Of a stretch of DNA of 64,000 nt, positions 8,622-16,825 are shown piece after piece. The position numbers and the translations under genes were made by a program. The notes beneath the pieces are model-generated. The model was not told the origin of the DNA. It searched no databases and saw only the letters and a list, made by a program, of their open reading frames with translations. The stretch's first letter is position 1; each line of letters opens with the position of its first letter. Source of the stretch: DASRJW01 sp964567755 (GTDB taxonomy: Bacteria > Krumholzibacteriota > Krumholzibacteriia > G020349025); NCBI GenBank assembly GCA_964567755.1, contig CAZMNW010000041.1:1-64000 (forward strand), written 5' to 3'.

Positions 8622-11119
8622 CCGCGGGCCGACACCAAGTTGACGAACAGCCGATAGGCTCCCGGCACCCCCGCGGGGAGCTGCCTGAAGAACGCGTACC
8701 CGGTGTAGATGAAGATCCCCTTCCCGTAGCGGGCCCACAGCAGTCCGCCCGCAGCCGGCGTCTCACCCGGATCCGCGGAAGCCAGCACGGTCTGGTACTC
8801 GGGTCCCCATTTCGAGGCGAAGTAGAGGCCGCGCTCCTGCACCCATCCCTCGAAATCCCGATCGGTGATTCGGTTGGGCTTGTGCAGAAGCGGACATTCG
8901 GGATCGGTGCGCTCGATCGGCGCTCCCTCGACCGTCACACGGTCACGGCCGATCTCGAGTGGGTAGGGGGCGAAGTCCCGATGGAGGGTCCGATCGGCCG
9001 TGTTGTACTGCACGACGAGCGTCCCACCCGCTTCGACGTAGTCGAGGAGCCGGCGGGCGCTCTGCTTGAGCGCGTCCCGCGAATTGTAAGCGCGGACTCC
9101 GGTCACGATCGCGTCGTACCCGGAGAGATCCCCCGAGGCGAGCCTTTCGTCTTCGAGGAGCGTCACTTGGTAACCGGCTTGGGCGAGAGCGGCCGGAACC
9201 TCGTCCCCTGGACCCATGACGTACCCGATCGAATCGCCCACTTTCGCCAGCGGGAGTCGCAGCACGCGAGCAGAGGCTTCCGGGAAGATCGTCTGCATGG
9301 GGATGTGGAGATGATCGATCACCGTCATGCCCCATGTGTAGTTGCGGTCACCGGCGACGAATTCCGCCTGGAGCGGGCTTCCCACCGGGCCGGGGGTCAC
9401 CTGGAAAACGACGTCGCGCGTTTCGCTCGGTGCGAGAGAGATTTCCTCAGTCGCTGGTTCGGATCGCCAGCCGGAGGGGAGCTGGAGTCGCGCGCTTCCG
9501 TGGAGTGCGCTCCGAGCCTCGAGGCGAAGTCGCACCGGTCGCGGTGAATCGGTGGGGAAGAGATACACCTTCTCGTCGAGCGTCAGTGTTACCGCGGGAG
9601 CGATGGATACGGGCCGGTAGATTTCTCCGCGTACCCGATCGACCCAGCGGTAGAGGACGGGAAGCGTGTAGTCGATCGACTGGCCCGACGCCGTCACGGT
9701 CAATGTGACTTGCAGCGCGGTGTCATCCCCTGGCGTTCCGATGAGCGCCGGATTCGAAACGTGATGCAGACCTCCTGCGGCCGGTTCTCGGAGCCAGTAG
9801 GGCTGCGTGGTGTGCCAGTCCAGGTTCGCCGGCACGGTGCTCCGGAACGACACGGTCATCGGTTTATTCACCGAGAGAAGCGTGTCGACCTTGCTCGTGA
9901 GCCCGGGAGTTTCGGATCGAATACCGGTCAGGCGGAGCGCGGCGCTCGAACGGTTGATCGCCGTGACATCGATCTGGATCGAATCGCCGGGAGCGAGCGT
10001 GTGCTCCGTGGCCACGGCTTCGAGCCAGAGCCCCGAGCAGGAACGGATGACCTCGTCCAGCTCGCGGGACTTGTGAAGGAGCATCGGGCGATTTTCCTTT
10101 TGCGCCGTCGATAGCAGGCGTACCAATGCGGCGCGCGCTTCGAGGAGCCCGGACAGGCTGGCCGCGGGGTTGCTGGGGTCGTGATCTCGATGGACGGCCT
10201 GGAGGATCTTGCCCACTCGCTCCCCGCCATGGATCCGTTTCCACGAGAGATCGACGCCTTCGAAGAGGTCGACCGCCGCCGGATCTCCAGCGATGAGCTT
10301 GAAGTAGTTGAGCGAGGTTCCACGTCGCTCGGCCGAACCGAAGCCCTGGCTCTTGTGCATGCTCCGGCTCTCGCCCGCGAGCTCGGTGTAGGAGCGGCCG
10401 AGAAGTGTGTTATAGGAGCCAAGATCGACGGAGAGAAACTCATGGGCGTTCTCGGCCGACGGGGGAGCCGCCCAGCTGAAGTAGTTCCAGAGAAGTCGCT
10501 TCGCTTTCCAGGGTGATAGCGTCTCGAGCTGCTCGGGAAAGCGCGCCGGGTCGGCGGCCACCTCGAAGGCCTCGACCGCGAGAAGAGCCGAGGCGGTGTG
10601 GTGACCGTGACGCCCCTCGCCCGTCGTCGGGAATCGCATCACGACGACGTCGGGTTGAAAGGCGCGGATGATGCGAACCATATCACTGAGGACCGCGTCT
10701 TGCCCCCACATGGCCAGCGTCTCGTCGGGTCCTTTGGAGTAACCGAAGTCCACCGCCCGGGTGAAGAATTGCTCGGCGCCGTCGATCCGGCGAGCGGCGA
10801 GGAGCTCCTGCGTCCGGATGACGCCCAAGAGGTCTCCCTGCTCGTCGCCGATGAGGTTCTGTCCGCCGTCACCGCGGGTGAGGGAGAGGTACCCCGCGCG
10901 CACGCACTTCTCGCTCTCGAGCCAAGTGAGCAGCGCCGTGTTCTCGTCATCGGGATGCGCCGCCACGTAGAGCACAGAGCCCACGACGGTGAGCTTCTCC
11001 AAGGCCAGATGCAGCGCGGCGGCGTCGAGAACTGCCGGGGGACCGTCCGCGGCCCATGCACGCGAAACGCAAGCGGCCATGAACGCGAGCAGTGCGGTCG
11101 GCCGAAAAGCGGTGCGCAC
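8618..11119 (-). CDS. PIG-L family deacetylase, large secreted form
   Basis: The 833-residue protein has a signal peptide (residues ~1-23) and a PIG-L/LmbE domain at about 45-300, with the zinc motif AHPDDE at 55-59 and a downstream HGHH metal/catalytic motif. Family members hydrolyse N-acetyl groups from GlcNAc-type substrates. The remaining ~500 residues comprise beta-rich segments and a C-terminal glutamine-amidotransferase-like fold (GYDAIVTGVRAYN, GTLVVQYNT), an arrangement typical of the long PIG-L proteins. The GTG start at 11119 has GGGGAGG five bases upstream and places the signal peptide at the N-terminus; the ATG at 11179 does not. It is the first gene of the operon and is translationally linked to the next. 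Confidence 0.9.
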   Translation of the reverse strand: MRTAFRPTALLAFMAACVSRAWAADGPPAVLDAAALHLALEKLTVVGSVLYVAAHPDDENTALLTWLESEKCVRAGYLSLTRGDGGQNLIGDEQGDLLGVIRTQELLAARRIDGAEQFFTRAVDFGYSKGPDETLAMWGQDAVLSDMVRIIRAFQPDVVVMRFPTTGEGRHGHHTASALLAVEAFEVAADPARFPEQLETLSPWKAKRLLWNYFSWAAPPSAENAHEFLSVDLGSYNTLLGRSYTELAGESRSMHKSQGFGSAERRGTSLNYFKLIAGDPAAVDLFEGVDLSWKRIHGGERVGKILQAVHRDHDPSNPAASLSGLLEARAALVRLLSTAQKENRPMLLHKSRELDEVIRSCSGLWLEAVATEHTLAPGDSIQIDVTAINRSSAALRLTGIRSETPGLTSKVDTLLSVNKPMTVSFRSTVPANLDWHTTQPYWLREPAAGGLHHVSNPALIGTPGDDTALQVTLTVTASGQSIDYTLPVLYRWVDRVRGEIYRPVSIAPAVTLTLDEKVYLFPTDSPRPVRLRLEARSALHGSARLQLPSGWRSEPATEEISLAPSETRDVVFQVTPGPVGSPLQAEFVAGDRNYTWGMTVIDHLHIPMQTIFPEASARVLRLPLAKVGDSIGYVMGPGDEVPAALAQAGYQVTLLEDERLASGDLSGYDAIVTGVRAYNSRDALKQSARRLLDYVEAGGTLVVQYNTADRTLHRDFAPYPLEIGRDRVTVEGAPIERTDPECPLLHKPNRITDRDFEGWVQERGLYFASKWGPEYQTVLASADPGETPAAGGLLWARYGKGIFIYTGYAFFRQLPAGVPGAYRLFVNLVSARG

Positions 11120-11302
11120 GAATCCTCCCCTACGGCATGGAAGCCCCTGGGGGCCCCGAGCCGATTGCGGATTATTCATGACCCTTCACGAGAAGTCCAG
11201 AATGTGGGATAGGGCATCCTGATGGAATGCTGTCGCAACGTGGTCAGGCTTGATCGCGCAAACCCCGTGGCGGCTGCGAGCAGCCGGAGCCGCGGTAAAG
11301 TC

Positions 11303-11385
11303 ATGAAGTTCCAGGAACTGTTTAGCTTTGAGTTCGCCTACCCGTTACGCCGTGTTTCGACCTGTCTCTACTTCGCGGTCCTGGT
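11303..11385 (+). pseudogene. N-terminal scrap of an ABC-2 type permease
   Basis: Starting at an ATG, about 27 codons read MKFQELFSFEFAYPLRRVST, followed by LYFAVLV. This resembles the conserved cytoplasmic start and first helix of gliding/ABC-2 permeases that often begin MKF.E..RFELAYQLRR. After that the frame loses any membrane character, so only a fragment remains. The whole stretch 11120-11634 has no other supported gene; near 11510-11550 it becomes AT-rich and may hold the promoter of the radical SAM gene. Confidence 0.4.
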
Positions 11386-11634
11386 TGATTACGAGCCTTG
11401 GGATCGATGTCTGCGAGCCTGGGTCCAGGCGTTCTCGGAGCACCTCGACGTCGAAATGGGCCTCGAAGGGCATGCGTCGAAGACTGGGCGTGCGACGTTT
11501 TTCGCTCTTGACAGTTGCCTTCTCTTCTAGAAAAGTACTTTATGAAACAAAGTGCGGCTGGTGGACCCGGTCGCCGCGGCGCTCGGATCTCAACCGAGCG
11601 CTGCTCGACTGAGGATTGTCCGACGAGGTGACTC

Positions 11635-13134
11635 GTGGTGTGGTCCACCCGCAGGATGGAGGTCGCGCCCTCTCTCCCTTCCAGCGTTCGTGTCCCAGCT
11701 CCCCGACCGCGCTACGCGCTTCTCATCAACCCGTTCTATCCCAAGGACCGACACACGAGCTTCGGGAAGCACGTCCTGACGCCTTCGCTCGCCTTGACGA
11801 GCATCGCCGGTGCGACACCCGCGCGTTGGGAGGTGCGGTACTGGGACGAGAATCTGCTCCAAGGCGCACCGCCCTGGGAACCGTTCCCGCAGGTGGTTGG
11901 AATCACGGTGCACCTTACGTTCGCTCGCCGTGCCTACGAGCTGGCTGCCTGGTATCGCGAGCGGGGAGCTCGCGTCATCCTCGGCGGGCTCCACGTTCTT
12001 TCCTGCCCCGAGGAGGCGGCGCCGCACGCCGACGCGCTCGTCATCGGCGAAGGCGTTCACGTGTGGCCCGAGATCTTGCGCGACGTCGAGACCGGCACGC
12101 TCCGCCGGGAGTACCGCGGCAGTTTTCTACGCCCGTATCGTGAGGATCCTCCGCCGCGACGTTCGATTCTGCCGCGCGATTCCTTCCTCACCACCGCGAG
12201 CCTCATCGCCACTCGCGGCTGTCACAATCGCTGCGGATTCTGCTACCTCTCGACGAACGACTTGCACATGCCCTATCTCTGCCGCGATCCAGAACAGATT
12301 GCGGCCGAGTTCTGCGCCGCTGCACAACCTTATGGTGTGTTCATCGACAACAACCTGGGATCGCGGCCGGACTATTTGCGGCGGCTCTGCCGCGCCTTGC
12401 GGCCGCTCGAGAAGATCTGGAGCGCGGCCGTCACCATCGACGTGACCGACGACCCGTCCGTAGTGCGCGACATGGCGCTCGCGGGATGCTCGGGCGTCTT
12501 CATCGGCTTCGAATCGCTGCAAGACGCGAACCTCGCCGAGGCGCGCAAGAAAACTCCGCGAGCCGCGGATTACGCGCGGCGCGTGTCGATGCTCCACGAC
12601 TTCGGAATCCAGGTGACCGGCAGCTTCGTGCTCGGTTTCGACCACGATCGACAGGACGTCTTCGCGCGAACCGCCGAGTGGGTCGAGGTGAACCGTTTGG
12701 AGTGCGCCACGTTCCACATCCTGACTCCTTACCCCGGCACGCCTCTCTTCGGGAAGATGGAAGCCGAGCAGAGGCTGCTGCATCGGAACTGGGATCTCTA
12801 TGACACCGCGCATGCCGTCTTCAGGCCGAGCCATATGAGCCCCGAGAAGTTGGAGCAGGGTTACGCTTGGTGCTACCGGCGGCTCTTTTCGAGCCCGTCA
12901 ATCTGGCGGCGCCGGCCTCGCGACCCAAGCGCCGTCGCGCCCTACCTCGTCATGAGCTATCTCTACAAGCGGTCGAACTGGCTGTGGCATGCACTGATCC
13001 GGCACCGATTGACGCGCATGGTGTGGCGACCTCTCGTGGAATGGAGCCGCCTGCGGCACGTGCGATTCCGCCGCAAGCTGGCGGAGAAGCCAGCGCATCG
13101 ACGAGCCAAGTCCGTGGTACCCGCGGGAGTATGA
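11635..13134 (+). CDS. B12-binding-domain radical SAM protein
   Basis: The N-terminal ~160 residues have the cobalamin-binding-type Rossmann fold of BchE/HpnR-like enzymes (ALLINPFYP, VVGITVHLTF, VILGGLHVLSCPEEA). The radical SAM core follows, with the cluster motif C196-x3-C200-x2-C203 (RGCHNRCGFC), and a C-terminal region of basic, aromatic-rich helices. Such proteins perform methylations or other radical modifications of unactivated carbons, often on lipids or secondary metabolites. The substrate here is unknown, and no biosynthetic neighbours point to one. The GTG at 11635 is taken as start; an ATG at 11656 is equally possible. Nothing in the core appears mutated. Confidence 0.88.
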   Translation: MVWSTRRMEVAPSLPSSVRVPAPRPRYALLINPFYPKDRHTSFGKHVLTPSLALTSIAGATPARWEVRYWDENLLQGAPPWEPFPQVVGITVHLTFARRAYELAAWYRERGARVILGGLHVLSCPEEAAPHADALVIGEGVHVWPEILRDVETGTLRREYRGSFLRPYREDPPPRRSILPRDSFLTTASLIATRGCHNRCGFCYLSTNDLHMPYLCRDPEQIAAEFCAAAQPYGVFIDNNLGSRPDYLRRLCRALRPLEKIWSAAVTIDVTDDPSVVRDMALAGCSGVFIGFESLQDANLAEARKKTPRAADYARRVSMLHDFGIQVTGSFVLGFDHDRQDVFARTAEWVEVNRLECATFHILTPYPGTPLFGKMEAEQRLLHRNWDLYDTAHAVFRPSHMSPEKLEQGYAWCYRRLFSSPSIWRRRPRDPSAVAPYLVMSYLYKRSNWLWHALIRHRLTRMVWRPLVEWSRLRHVRFRRKLAEKPAHRRAKSVVPAGV

Positions 13135-13384
13135 CGAGGGTGCAGGCAGGAGCGGGCGCGTGCGAGGACCAGCGTGACGAGTGGTCTGGACCCATTTGCA
13201 GAGAGCAACGCCGAGAGAATGGAGAAGGAGCGGACCTCGAATCCACCTTCAAAGCCACTTGGAAGCCTTTGAAGATCTGCCAGATGGACCCGTCGCTCTG
13301 TACGCTGGAGCGTCGGTTCCTCGTCCATTCCGCGACGTTAAAGGCTCATCCTGCCTGGCCACCGAGCTCACACGAAACATGGCC

Positions 13385-13426
13385 TTGATATACATAGAAC
13401 TGCAATGTATATTGCTGCTATGTATA
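13385..13426 (+). promoter_or_regulatory. Sigma-70-type promoter overlapped by an inverted-repeat operator for PadR
   Basis: TTGATA (13385-13390) and TATATT (13408-13413) are 17 bases apart, a good vegetative promoter. Overlying it is a perfect inverted repeat, ATATACAT (13388-13395) and ATGTATAT (13405-13412) with a 9-base spacer, plus a further ATGTATA at 13420-13426. PadR-family repressors bind ATGT/ACAT-type palindromes, usually at their own promoters, so autoregulation is likely. It is one of the few AT-rich spots in the window. The rest of the gap after the radical SAM gene (13135-13384) shows nothing recognisable. Confidence 0.7.
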
Positions 13427-13468
13427 CCGGGCTGTCGGGAGCGACAAAACTTGGCAGGACGAGAAATC

Positions 13469-13855
13469 ATGGAGATCAACAAGGACCTGATCGCCGCTTC
13501 CTCGACCCCGATCGTCCTGGCGATCCTGGCCGAAGGGGACAGCTACGGCTACCAGATCCTCAAACGAGTTCGGGAGTTATCAGGAGGGCACATGGAGTGG
13601 ACGGACGGGATGCTCTACCCAGTTCTGCATCGTCTCGAGCGGCTCGGGCACGTCGAGGCGCGGTGGGAGGTCGCGGCGAGCGGCCGCCGTCGAAAGTATT
13701 ACCGGATCACGCCTCAGGGTCGGGCTCAGCTCGCTGAGGAACACAAGCAGTGGCATGCGGTGGACGCTACGCTACGAGGCATCTGGCAAGCGCTCTCCCT
13801 ATCCATCCTGCCCAACCCACCGGCGTCACTCGCGCCACTACTACAGGGAGCCTGA
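13469..13855 (+). CDS. PadR family transcriptional regulator
   Basis: A 128-residue winged-helix protein of the PadR type: ILAEGDSYGYQILKRV in the recognition region, DGMLYPVLHRLERLG in the turn to the wing and RRKYYRITPQGRAQL as the wing itself, followed by a C-terminal helix for dimerisation. The start at 13469 places the family's usual beginning (KDLIAAS) at the N-terminus; the longer open frame upstream crosses the promoter. The gene ends three bases before the next start, so PadR and the membrane protein are co-transcribed. The common arrangement is a PadR repressor controlling a HAAS-prefixed permease, as here. Confidence 0.93.
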   Translation: MEINKDLIAASSTPIVLAILAEGDSYGYQILKRVRELSGGHMEWTDGMLYPVLHRLERLGHVEARWEVAASGRRRKYYRITPQGRAQLAEEHKQWHAVDATLRGIWQALSLSILPNPPASLAPLLQGA

Positions 13856-13858
13856 GCG

Positions 13859-15235
13859 ATGCCGACTACAGATCACACGGAATCGCTCAAGGACCAGATC
13901 GACCAATGGCGGAGCTACCTCCAGCGCCGGCAGGCGATCCATTCCGTCGATGTCGCCGAGCTGGAAGACCACCTGCGCGAGCAGGTCGCGGTGCTCGTCG
14001 ACTCCGGGCTCACCACCGATGAAGCGTTCCTGGTGGCGGTGAAGCGCATGGGCGATCTCGACACCCTCTCCAAGGAGTTCGCGCGCGAGCACTCGGAACG
14101 CCTCTGGAAGCAGCTCGTCGTTGGCCCCTCGAATTCCGGGGAGCCACGAGCGCGGGCCCGAACGGATGCCATCGTCGCCTTCGGTCTTGCGGTGGCGGCG
14201 GCCGTGGCCATCAAGTTGCCGGCGCTCTTCGGGATTCAATTGGACGAGGACGCCGACCTGCCCTTCTACTTCCGCAATCTGAGTCTCTTCGTGCTGCCCT
14301 TCCTGACCGGCTACTTCGCTTGGAAACGGCGGCTCGACATCAAGACTCTCCGCTGGCTGGCGGTGGCGTTCGTCTCGGCGGGTGTATTCGCCAACGTCTA
14401 TCCCTTCACACCGCGCGGCTATACCGAGGTGCTTACGGCGCTGCACGTTCCGATCGCGCTCTGGCTGGTGGTGGGTATCGGGTACGCCGGCGGCCGCTGG
14501 AACCAGGTCGGGGGCCGCATGGACTTTATTCGATTCTCGGGCGAGCTGTTCATCTACTACGCCCTGATCGCTCTCGGCGGCGGCGTCCTCACGGCGTTTA
14601 TGATGATGATCTTCAAGGCCATCGGGATCGACGTCGAGCCCTTCTTCCAATCGTGGCTGCTGCCGTGCGGAGTGGTCGGGGCCGTCGTCGTCGGGTCCTG
14701 GCTGGTGGAGGCGAAGCAAAGCGTGATCGAGAACATGGCGCCCGTGTTGACGCGACTCTTCACACCGCTTTTCGCCGCCGTGCTGGTCACGTTTCTGGGG
14801 ACCCTGTTGTGGACCGGACGCGGAGTCGACATGCAGCGTGAGGTGCTCATCGCCTTCGACTTGCTCCTGGTCGTGGTCCTTGGCCTTCTGCTCTATTCCG
14901 TCTCCGCCCGGGACCCCCAGTCGCCCCCCGACGCCTTCGATGTGATGCAGGTCGTTCTGGTGGTCAGTGCGCTATTGGCCGACGCGGTAGCGCTATGGGC
15001 CATCGCCGCGCGCATCACCGAGTTCGGCTTCACCCCGAACCGCGTAGCCGCCCTGGGTGAGAACGTGATTCTTCTGGTCAATCTGGCGTGGTCCGCCGTG
15101 CTCTACATCCGCTTCCTGAGAGGGCGCGGACCGTTCACGGCTCTCGAACGGTGGCAGACGAATTACATACCCGTGTATGCCGCGTGGGCAGCGATCGTCG
15201 TGATCGTCTTCGCGCCGGTGTTCGGATACATCTGA
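13859..15235 (+). CDS. Permease-prefix (HAAS-like) domain protein with about ten TM helices, DUF4153-like
   Basis: Residues ~1-80 form the cytoplasmic helical prefix domain seen on PadR-linked permeases (VAELEDHLREQV, LTTDEAFLVAVKRMGD). The rest is hydrophobic with roughly ten membrane segments between residues ~100 and 455. The C-terminal half (TRLFTPLFAAVLVTFLG, ITEFGFTPNRVAALGENV) recalls DUF4153 membrane proteins. Its function is unknown. It has no ABC permease MacB or FtsX features, so the usual name 'permease' would be only by analogy. It is regulated with PadR from the promoter at 13385. Confidence 0.8.
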   Translation: MPTTDHTESLKDQIDQWRSYLQRRQAIHSVDVAELEDHLREQVAVLVDSGLTTDEAFLVAVKRMGDLDTLSKEFAREHSERLWKQLVVGPSNSGEPRARARTDAIVAFGLAVAAAVAIKLPALFGIQLDEDADLPFYFRNLSLFVLPFLTGYFAWKRRLDIKTLRWLAVAFVSAGVFANVYPFTPRGYTEVLTALHVPIALWLVVGIGYAGGRWNQVGGRMDFIRFSGELFIYYALIALGGGVLTAFMMMIFKAIGIDVEPFFQSWLLPCGVVGAVVVGSWLVEAKQSVIENMAPVLTRLFTPLFAAVLVTFLGTLLWTGRGVDMQREVLIAFDLLLVVVLGLLLYSVSARDPQSPPDAFDVMQVVLVVSALLADAVALWAIAARITEFGFTPNRVAALGENVILLVNLAWSAVLYIRFLRGRGPFTALERWQTNYIPVYAAWAAIVVIVFAPVFGYI

Positions 15236-15380
15236 CAGCTTTCCGATATCTCGTCCACCTCTCGGATGTGCTTGTCGGGCTGAAGCAACCGCATGGAAGG
15301 CCGAGGGGGAAAGATTCGGGGGAGGAGCGGCTATACTCCCTCTCCCGTAGTTTGCGTAACCGAAAGTGACCTAGGAGGTT

Positions 15381-15420
15381 GACCCCGTAGCTCAGTTGGA
15401 TAGAGCGGCGGTTTCCTAAA
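15381..15420 (+). repeat. 5' half-copy of tRNA-Arg(CCU)
   Basis: Forty bases match positions 1-40 of the intact tRNA at 16680 with a single mismatch (second base A instead of G). The copy ends just after the anticodon loop (TTCCTAAA), and the following sequence cannot complete an anticodon stem or T-arm. The gap from 15236 to 15380 has no other feature I can support. It is a relic of recombination at the tRNA locus, reciprocal to the 3' half at 18400. Confidence 0.85.
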
Positions 15421-15611
15421 TCGATTCAAACCGATTCGCGGCAAACAGCCTCGGCTCAGCAAGTCACGTCAAATCAACGGAAGACGCGGAGCATCAGCGG
15501 ATTATCTTGCGAAGCGTAGAAGATTCGTTAGGATCGTTTCAGCCCTGTTCAGCGCAGCTCCCGGCAAGTTGTATGACAGAAATCCACGGCGCTTCGAAAC
15601 GCTGCCGGCGG

Positions 15612-15735
15612 TCACGCGATGGGCACCTCGTTGAACTGTTGGTCGCGGCGCCACACGGCCCAGGCGATGCGCGCGAGTTTGTTCGCGAGCGCAATTGTCG
15701 CCTTGTTGTGACCACGCAGCCTTTGGATCTGGACC
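15612..15735 (-). pseudogene. 3' end of an IS110-family transposase (remnant)
   Basis: About 40 codons at the end of a minus-strand frame read RGHNKATIALANKLARIAWA and VWRRDQQFN, the typical C-terminal tail of IS110-family transposases (N-K-x-A-R-I-x-W). The upstream part of the frame is unrelated and no DEDD catalytic domain is visible, so this is a truncated, inactive element. It lies between the tRNA half-copy and the toxin-antitoxin pair, supporting past insertion here. The remainder of 15421-15955 is featureless. Confidence 0.6.
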
Positions 15736-15955
15736 GCCCAGGTCCACGGCCATCCCGGCGAGAAGACCTTCTCGGCTCGATCGAGGAGGAGCACAGCCAC
15801 CTCGCGCGACACCGTTCCAGGTCGAGTTCGCCTTGCGTCTCGCGACCGACACTTCGAGAAGAGTCGTTGATCCGGGGAGTTCTCCGCTTTGCGGATCTCG
15901 CACCGACCGCCGGCGTGAGTCATGCCAAGCATGATATGCTGAGGAGAAGGGGGGC

Positions 15956-16186
15956 ATGATGAAATACACACGAATCTTCGTAGACCCCGAGCGGATGGGC
16001 GGGGTCCCTTGCATTCGGGACCTTCGCGTACCGGTGGCGACCGTTGTGCGCATGGTTGCCGATGAGATGACCACCGAGGACATCCTGGCAGCATATCCGG
16101 ACCTCGAGCGCGAAGACATCCAGGAAGCGCTTCACTTCGCGGCTGAAGCGGTGCGTGAGCGCGAGTTGCCACGCACGGGGACATGA
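15956..16186 (+). CDS. DUF433 family antitoxin-like protein
   Basis: A 76-residue protein with the DUF433 pattern: a beta hairpin and helix-turn-helix start (RIFVDPERMGGVPCIRDLRV), then VATVVRMVADEMTTEDILAAYPDLEREDIQEAL. DUF433 proteins are usually antitoxins of DUF5615 PIN-like nucleases, exactly the gene that follows with an ATGA overlap. Two ATGs (15956 and 15959) are usable, preceded by a GAGGAG and a G-run. It is expected to bind and neutralise the partner and to repress the operon. Confidence 0.88.
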   Translation: MMKYTRIFVDPERMGGVPCIRDLRVPVATVVRMVADEMTTEDILAAYPDLEREDIQEALHFAAEAVRERELPRTGT

Positions 16187-16548
16187 AATTTCTCATCGAC
16201 AACGCACTGTCCGAGATCGTCTCGCGCGGGCTCACGGAGGCCGGATACGACGCGGTGCACGTCCGGACGCGCGGACTCGGTCGCGCCAAGGACACCGACC
16301 TGATTGTTCTGGCGAGGGGTGAAGGGCGCATCATTGTTTCTGCCGATTCGGACTTCGGGACGATTCTCGCGTTGCGGCACGAGCGAGAGCCTTCGTTCAT
16401 CCTGTTCCGCGGGGACTGTGAAGGACACCCCAAGAAACAGCTCGACGAACTTCTGCGAGTTCTACCGGTGGTCGAAAGTTACCTCCGTGAAGGCGCCATT
16501 GTCGTCATCTCCGACAAAGTCCGCGTACGAGAACTTCCCATCGAGTAG
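16183..16548 (+). CDS. DUF5615 family PIN-like toxin
   Basis: A 121-residue PIN-like (Mut7-C type) protein with acidic metal-site residues in the expected places: D6 in FLIDNALS, then DTDLIVLA and SADSDFGTIL. These line up with the RNase-like acidic cluster of the family, so it is probably catalytically intact. Its start overlaps the antitoxin stop (ATGA), giving coupled translation of the pair. The module sits in the small patch bounded by the tRNA half-copy and the intact tRNA, as is common for such modules on mobile DNA. Confidence 0.88.
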   Translation: MKFLIDNALSEIVSRGLTEAGYDAVHVRTRGLGRAKDTDLIVLARGEGRIIVSADSDFGTILALRHEREPSFILFRGDCEGHPKKQLDELLRVLPVVESYLREGAIVVISDKVRVRELPIE

Positions 16549-16679
16549 CGAACGCGTCGCGCTGCGACTGACTGACTAGGCCGTAAAGGCGGAAGCGGAG
16601 CGGTTACGGGGACGCGGAGTAGAAGATCGGCTAGAATCCGCTGCCTTTGAACGTCCGAAGTCGTTGATAGTCGAAAGAT

Positions 16680-16756
<77 letters not shown>

Positions 16757-16825
16757 CGAAGAGATGTCCGGGCAACTCAATGCGCGGCCGCCGACGGCCC
16801 ACCCTCGAGCACGGTTGGGGACTGC

